NCBI RefSeq assembly: GCF_900113965.1
Contig: NZ_FORI01000001.1
Coordinates: 513,477-577,476 of the forward strand
Source of the DNA: Treponema bryantii
Lineage (GTDB): Bacteria > Spirochaetota > Spirochaetia > Treponematales > Treponemataceae
Direction of reading: 5' to 3'
Length of the DNA: 64,000 nucleotides
Position numbers and translations under genes: made by a program. Below the pieces are notes generated by a model that saw only the letters and a list, made by a program, of their open reading frames with translations, did no database searches and had not been told where the DNA came from. Below, in pieces: positions 59,287 to 64,000 of this stretch; the stretch's first letter is position 1, and each line of letters begins with the position of its first letter.

Positions 59287-62200
59287 ATGGCTAATGGTTT
59301 AATCTTAAAGAAGGCACAGAATGCAATTACTGCTCACGACTGGACTACCGCAGCTAGATTGTACAAGCAGCTTTTGCGTGGCGACGAAGGCAATGTAGAA
59401 TATCTTTCGCAGCTGGGAAGCATCTATGTACGTGCAGGACAGGATGATAAAGCAATTCCTTATTATGAGCAGATAATTACCTTTAATCCAGATAATACTC
59501 AGGCAATGGTAAGCCTTGGAGGAATTTTCCGCCGCCTTAAGCGCTATGAAGATTCGGTAAACATTCTGCATAAGGCGCAGGATATTTCTAACAACGATGC
59601 CTCAATAAGCTATAGCCTTGGTTTTACTTACAAAGAGATGGGCGACTATGATGATGCCATTGATGCCTTTGAATCCGTTATTTCCCGAAACCCCGACGAC
59701 GTTCTGGCTCACAATCACCTTGGTGCAATCTATTTCACTCAGAAAGATTATCAGAAAGCAATTTCAACTTATAAGCGTGGACTTCAGGTAGACCAGAATC
59801 ACCCGATCTTAAATTTCAATCTTGCTCATGTTTATGAAAAGATGAAAAATTATCCGGAAGCTGTTCGCTGTTATGAAGTAGCTCTCAAAACTCGTCCGGG
59901 CTGGCTCGAAGCTATCCGTGACTTCAGTGAACTTCTGATTCACTGTCAGGATACAAAGCAGGCCCAGGAGCTTGTTGAACAGTCAATTAAACTTCACCCG
60001 GATGATGTTGAACTTCTGTGCATTCTTGGCCGCATCTATCTGAATCAGTTTGATTATGATAATGCCACAAAGACTTTTAAGCGCGCAGAAGATCTTAAGA
60101 ACAACGATATCAATATTCTGCTCGGACTTTCAAAATCTCTTGAAAAGGGAATGAAGATTGAGCCGGCTATGGAAAAGATTCTGGATGCAGTTGATCTTGA
60201 ACCGGAAAATCTTGATGTATGCAAACAGTATGCTCATATTCTTCTTTCTGCCCAGAAGTATGATAAGGCGCTTGATCTGATTCAGACAATTGATGAAAAG
60301 GCCGACGGAAAAGATTTGCAGATTCTCGATCTTTACGGACAGTATTTTGTTTGCCGTGGTGATGAAGAAGCTGCTGAAGCATATTTCAATAAAATCAGAA
60401 AACTTGATCATAGCTACAAGGATTATATGATTAATGCTGCTGACCGTTATATTCAGACTGGAAATTACGAGAAGGCAGAAGAGATGGCCGGCAAGTTTGT
60501 TGAGAGCCGCCCTAATATGCCGGAGGGCTACAATCTTCTTGGAACAATTAACACTGCCCGCGGTGAATTGAACAAAGCCAAGGAAGAATATGAAAAGGGA
60601 ATCTCTTTAAAGAATCCTAATGTTTATGCTGTTAAGCAGCTTGAGAAAATTCATAAAGAGATGGCGGCTAATCAGCAGATTTATAATGACACTGAAATGC
60701 CGATTGAAGTTGATGCAGACCAGCTTACAGAGGAAGAAGGCGGCAACCTTACAAATTCTGAGGAGCAGGGCAATCTGATTGATAATGATGAAAATACAGA
60801 TGATCAGGTAGACGCTTTGATGGCCAGCGGAAGTGATGAAGAAGATGAACTTCCGGATATTAGCAGCCTCGAAGCAACTCCTCCTATTGAACAGGCGCTT
60901 ACTGGCGAGGACGGTGAGTTCTGGGAAGATTTTGATGATGATCCTGATGCCCCAGAGCGCCCTGTTGAAGAAGAGGAAGAGCCATACGACGAGAATGAAG
61001 AAAATTCTGACCTCATGTCTATGATGACTCCGGATGCTGCAGAAAAAGGTCCGAGTCTTGAAAGTGGACTTGCAGAAGATTCTGATGATTTTGATTTTGG
61101 TGATTTTGAAGATGCCGGTGCTAATGGTCCGATTGAGGATGCGCCAACGGCTGCGGGCGGTGAAGTTGCCGGAGAGCCTGCTGCTGACGGTGAGGCTGTG
61201 CCTGCTGAGGCAGAAGGTGCGATGACAGAACCTGCCGGTGCGGCTGCTGAGCCTGAGCCGGAAAGTCCGGTGGTTGAGCCTGTCGAAACCACAGCAGAAC
61301 CATCTCCTGCTGTCTCTAAAGAAGATATGGCAGAAGCACAGCAGATGATGAATGACTTAAAGCAGCAGCAGAAAGAACTTGAACTTCAGCAGCGTGAACT
61401 TGCGCTCCAGCAGAAAGAGTTTGAAAATGAACTCAAGCAGGAAAATGAAAAGATGATTCAGGAGTCTGTTGAAAAGGCTGTTGAAGAAGCAGTAGAAGAA
61501 AAACTCGCCGGTTATGATTTGCAGCCGGAAGTAACTGAGGAACCGGAAGTCGAAGAAGAGCCTGTGACCGAGGTTGCAGAACCTGAGTTCGCCGAGACTG
61601 AACCGGAGTCTGAAATCTCCGAGGACACCGAGGCCCCTGCCGCCGAGGAAGAAATCCCATCAGATGATTTCGACCTTGAACTTTATGATGATGATTTTAC
61701 AGAAACTGGTTTCGGAGACGAGATTTCTGAAGAAGAAAATATTCTGGCAGAAGAAGCTGCCCTTGATGGATTAAATCCAGAGGAAGAAGAAATGAGTTTG
61801 GAAGATTCAGAAGAAGTTATTGATGAAACAGAGGCACCGGTAACAGAAGATACTGCCGTTGAAGCTGACAATACGGTGGTTGCGGTCCCTGAGCCTGTCG
61901 AAGGGGGCGAAACCACCGCAGACACCGAGCCTGCCGCCGAGTCTGACCCAGACACCATGTTACTCTCCGATGATGACGATTACAGTTCTGCGCTCTTTGT
62001 CACCGTTGACGAAATGACAGCTCTCTGCGGAGGCAGTGAAGAGCCGGTAACTCCATCTGTAGAAGAAGAATACAAAGCTCCAGCCGAACCATCACTCATT
62101 GCAGATGATGAGCTTACAGACGAAAGCTTTGTAACAGCAGATGACATGCTCGACAAAATCGGCCGCATCTTAAATGACGACGATCTTAAAAAGAGCTGCT

Positions 62201-62577
62201 CAGCCGAGCTTGAACTCTTCAAGAAACTCAGAACTCTTTCAAGCTTCCTTCCGGAAAAAGAAAAGAACTCGTTTGACTGCTGCCGCATGAGAATGGTAAT
62301 TGAATACATCATTCAGAAAATGTCTGGAAAGCCTGGACTTCTCATAACTGCAGAGTCGCTCATTAAGTCTGGAGTTCTCGGCGAAGAATATAACCGCCAA
62401 CTCGAAGACTGCTGCGAAGAAGATTTGAGCAACGACCTTGTTCGCCATGTAATTCAGGATATGAAGAAACTTGCACAGGGCCTTGAAGACAAAGAACTTT
62501 GCAACGCACTTTGCGTAAGTGCCGACAATATTCTTGAGCAGATTGCACTTATAGATCAGCAGGTTGCCATTTTCTAA
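59287..62577 (+). CDS. Large TPR protein with acidic tail
   Basis: 1096 residues. About ten tetratricopeptide repeats fill residues 1-450 (units such as YSLGFTYKEMGDYDDAIDAF and NHLGAIYFTQKDYQKAISTY), making a protein-binding scaffold. Residues about 470-930 are low-complexity, strongly acidic and rich in Pro, Ala and Glu, with a Gln-rich coiled coil near 680-720. A folded helical domain of about 130 residues ends the protein. Two R1 repeats lie in frame in the acidic part (61268-61292 and 61874-61918). No signal peptide. GAGGGGA precedes the ATG. Partner unknown; it is cotranscribed with the LamG-like protein. Confidence 0.85.
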   Translation: MANGLILKKAQNAITAHDWTTAARLYKQLLRGDEGNVEYLSQLGSIYVRAGQDDKAIPYYEQIITFNPDNTQAMVSLGGIFRRLKRYEDSVNILHKAQDISNNDASISYSLGFTYKEMGDYDDAIDAFESVISRNPDDVLAHNHLGAIYFTQKDYQKAISTYKRGLQVDQNHPILNFNLAHVYEKMKNYPEAVRCYEVALKTRPGWLEAIRDFSELLIHCQDTKQAQELVEQSIKLHPDDVELLCILGRIYLNQFDYDNATKTFKRAEDLKNNDINILLGLSKSLEKGMKIEPAMEKILDAVDLEPENLDVCKQYAHILLSAQKYDKALDLIQTIDEKADGKDLQILDLYGQYFVCRGDEEAAEAYFNKIRKLDHSYKDYMINAADRYIQTGNYEKAEEMAGKFVESRPNMPEGYNLLGTINTARGELNKAKEEYEKGISLKNPNVYAVKQLEKIHKEMAANQQIYNDTEMPIEVDADQLTEEEGGNLTNSEEQGNLIDNDENTDDQVDALMASGSDEEDELPDISSLEATPPIEQALTGEDGEFWEDFDDDPDAPERPVEEEEEPYDENEENSDLMSMMTPDAAEKGPSLESGLAEDSDDFDFGDFEDAGANGPIEDAPTAAGGEVAGEPAADGEAVPAEAEGAMTEPAGAAAEPEPESPVVEPVETTAEPSPAVSKEDMAEAQQMMNDLKQQQKELELQQRELALQQKEFENELKQENEKMIQESVEKAVEEAVEEKLAGYDLQPEVTEEPEVEEEPVTEVAEPEFAETEPESEISEDTEAPAAEEEIPSDDFDLELYDDDFTETGFGDEISEEENILAEEAALDGLNPEEEEMSLEDSEEVIDETEAPVTEDTAVEADNTVVAVPEPVEGGETTADTEPAAESDPDTMLLSDDDDYSSALFVTVDEMTALCGGSEEPVTPSVEEEYKAPAEPSLIADDELTDESFVTADDMLDKIGRILNDDDLKKSCSAELELFKKLRTLSSFLPEKEKNSFDCCRMRMVIEYIIQKMSGKPGLLITAESLIKSGVLGEEYNRQLEDCCEEDLSNDLVRHVIQDMKKLAQGLEDKELCNALCVSADNILEQIALIDQQVAIF
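61268..61292 (+). repeat. R1 repeat, short form, in frame inside the TPR gene
   Basis: CGGTGGTTGAGCCTGTCG then AAACCAC, encoding PVVEPVETTA. Confidence 0.8.
61874..61918 (+). repeat. R1 repeat, long form, in frame inside the TPR gene
   Basis: CGGTGGTTGCGGTCCCTGAG to GGCGAAACCACCG, encoding NTVVAVPEPVEGGETTA; only a few bases differ from the dnaX copy at 1569, and the frame is the same. Confidence 0.85.
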
Positions 62578-62601
62578 GCAGATTCTCGTGAATCCTTCTT
62601 A

Positions 62602-62630
62602 ATGACAAGTCTGCCGTTAAAAGCTATATT
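62602..62630 (+). promoter_or_regulatory. Leaderless promoter of the last gene
   Basis: ATGACA (62602-62607), 17 bases, TATATT (62625-62630), then exactly 6 bases to ATG 62637. The most complete example of the leaderless layout in the window. Confidence 0.65.
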
Positions 62631-62636
62631 GAATAT

Positions 62637-64000
62637 ATGAAAAATAATTTTCGTATATTTGGTATAGCTTTTTTTCTTTTATTCACACCACTTTATTCAC
62701 AGTCATTAAACAGTTCACAGGTTCTTCCGCCAGAGCATTGGATTTATGATTATCTTAAAATACTTGGAATGGAAAATAAGACAGTTTGCTTTAATGAAAA
62801 TTCCATGATGACTGTTTCTGAAATCAGATTTTATTTTGAACAGATTGATGAAGATGCTCTTTCGGAATCCGGAAAAAGACTATACGAAGAAGCAGAAAAT
62901 TTTCTTTATGAAAATGACAGCCTTATAGACCTCACTCCTTTTAGATTTGATATCGGTATGAAGTTAAATGGTGAAGGCTATTATAAATCATCAGATGAGA
63001 TTCCATGGAATTTCCGTTACAACTACAAAGACAATTTTGCAATCTTTCCGATTAAGGCTGCCTTTTCTGATTACGTAACTCTTGAAACAGATCCGTTTGT
63101 TGGCAAGGCTCATTACGGTTCATATAGAAATGAAAATTACACAAACTTCCCTTATCGAGAAGGCGATTTTGAATTTCTTTTCCCACGCTTTTCTTACGGT
63201 TCAGTTGCCGGAGCATTTAATGGCTGGGGCGCAAATATTCATATTGGTAAGCAGGGCTTTCAGATTGGTGATACAAAAATTGGAAGTGTAATTTACAACA
63301 AGACATTTGAAACAGACTCTTATATCAATCTGAATCTTTTTTCAAAATATTTTAAATACTCAATGGATATAAGTCAGATTTCCAATGATAAGTGGTTTTA
63401 TATTCATCAGTTTACAGTGCGCCCTCATAAGACTTTTAAGATTTCTGTTCTTGAAGGTTCTATGCTGAACGCTCCTTTTGAAATCCGCTATCTGAATCCT
63501 CTGATGATAATGCATCAGTATTCTTCATGGACAGAATATGATGATGATGGAAAAATGGGCATTTATGGTGAAAATCATTTCTGCGCTTATCTTGCAGGAC
63601 TTTTTGACTGGCAGCCTTTTGAAAATCTGAGAATCTATGGTCTGTATGCTCAGAATGAACTTCAGCTTCCACAGGAAAGAACCAGAACAGGCATTCTCGT
63701 GCCGGACAGTCTTGGTGGCCAGCTTGGTGTAGAAGTAAATGTGCCGTTTAAGGGCGGTTACTGGAAGGGCTTTACCGAGGCAATTTATACTTCTCCATAT
63801 CTTTATGTAAAACAGAATCCGGAAAGTTCACTTTATCGTGAGCGTGGAGATAATCTTGTAAGTGACAGAATTCTTTCATGGGTAGGTTCTCCTTTTGGCC
63901 CGGACAGCTTTGGTGTAAAAGCCGGCGCGGGTTACGAACTTCCAAGAAAGTGGTCTGCAAACTTAGGATATTTCTTCCTTGCCAAGGGTGAAAATGGTTT
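62637..64000 (+). CDS. Exported outer-membrane-type protein, 3' end outside window
   Basis: 454 complete codons are visible and the frame is open to the end of the window. It starts MKNNFRIFGIAFFLLFTPLY with a signal peptide cut near YSQS, followed by mature sequence rich in aromatic residues and alternating strands (FRYNYKDNFAIFPIKAAF, YGSVAGAFNGWGANIHIG), as in outer-membrane beta barrels. Segments such as YLNPLMIMHQYSSW and LGVEVNVPFKG recall Wzi-like capsule-assembly proteins, but that is only a similarity by eye. Confidence 0.6.
   Translation, partial: MKNNFRIFGIAFFLLFTPLYSQSLNSSQVLPPEHWIYDYLKILGMENKTVCFNENSMMTVSEIRFYFEQIDEDALSESGKRLYEEAENFLYENDSLIDLTPFRFDIGMKLNGEGYYKSSDEIPWNFRYNYKDNFAIFPIKAAFSDYVTLETDPFVGKAHYGSYRNENYTNFPYREGDFEFLFPRFSYGSVAGAFNGWGANIHIGKQGFQIGDTKIGSVIYNKTFETDSYINLNLFSKYFKYSMDISQISNDKWFYIHQFTVRPHKTFKISVLEGSMLNAPFEIRYLNPLMIMHQYSSWTEYDDDGKMGIYGENHFCAYLAGLFDWQPFENLRIYGLYAQNELQLPQERTRTGILVPDSLGGQLGVEVNVPFKGGYWKGFTEAIYTSPYLYVKQNPESSLYRERGDNLVSDRILSWVGSPFGPDSFGVKAGAGYELPRKWSANLGYFFLAKGENG

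Noticed and set aside
60804-61292. Ser/Ala/Gly-rich minus-strand frame opposite the TPR gene
   Set aside because: It mirrors the acidic low-complexity coding strand; the plus-strand gene has clear TPR domains and a ribosome binding site.

Overview
The window reads as chromosomal DNA of a spirochaete, most likely a host- or gut-associated Treponema of moderate GC content. The evidence is a periplasmic-flagellum type FlaB flagellin behind a sigma-28-like promoter, a long spirochaete-style TPR protein, a bacterial XPB helicase with its partner, type III glutamine synthetase, and BspA-like lipoproteins with InlB-type repeats. The genus is inferred from protein style; no rRNA is present to confirm it.

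Layout. 1-7.8 kb: a membrane protein fragment diverges from the dnaX-ybaB-recR operon; then a STAS/zinc-ribbon protein, flaB (minus), a membrane zinc-ribbon protein and a chemotaxis receptor. 7.8-15.9 kb: purD, an IS110-family element with a probable bridge-RNA leader, and two surface lipoproteins flanking a GH5 glycosidase. 15.9-28.6 kb: glnN, a GGDEF protein, nnr, a Lys-rich secreted protein, lgt, a MinD/FlhG-like ATPase, a carboxy-terminal protease, rsmE, a WecG-like glycosyltransferase and recQ. 28.6-35.9 kb: tRNA-Leu(CAA), a tRNA-derived structured insert, comM, an MGH1/trehalase-like protein and the ppx-ppk1 polyphosphate pair. 35.9-45.9 kb: two signalling/transport cassettes, one BceRS-AB-like with a matching operator and one LytTR/GHKL plus ABC-2 exporter. 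45.9-64 kb: Sua5, a histidine phosphatase, an XPB helicase with its partner protein, an orphan PD-(D/E)XK-like protein beside a hairpin array, a PTS IIC-like permease with a divergent LacI regulator, an E2-like acyltransferase, uvrC, a LamG-like exported protein, a 1096-residue TPR protein and a partial exported protein.

Three themes cross the window. (1) Small palindromic repeats of at least four families are scattered between genes and, in about nine cases, inside genes in frame (dnaX, rsmE, nnr, xpb and its partner, the TPR protein), where they add short stereotyped peptides; other copies serve as a terminator or lie in a promoter. (2) Many genes have a TATAAT-like -10 box exactly 6-8 bases before the start codon and no ribosome binding site, so leaderless mRNA looks common. 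(3) An array of four hairpins, each with 9-bp arms and exactly 20 variable bases between them, lies at 52045-52336 beside the nuclease-like gene. This array is the best candidate for an undescribed system; its function cannot be told from sequence alone.
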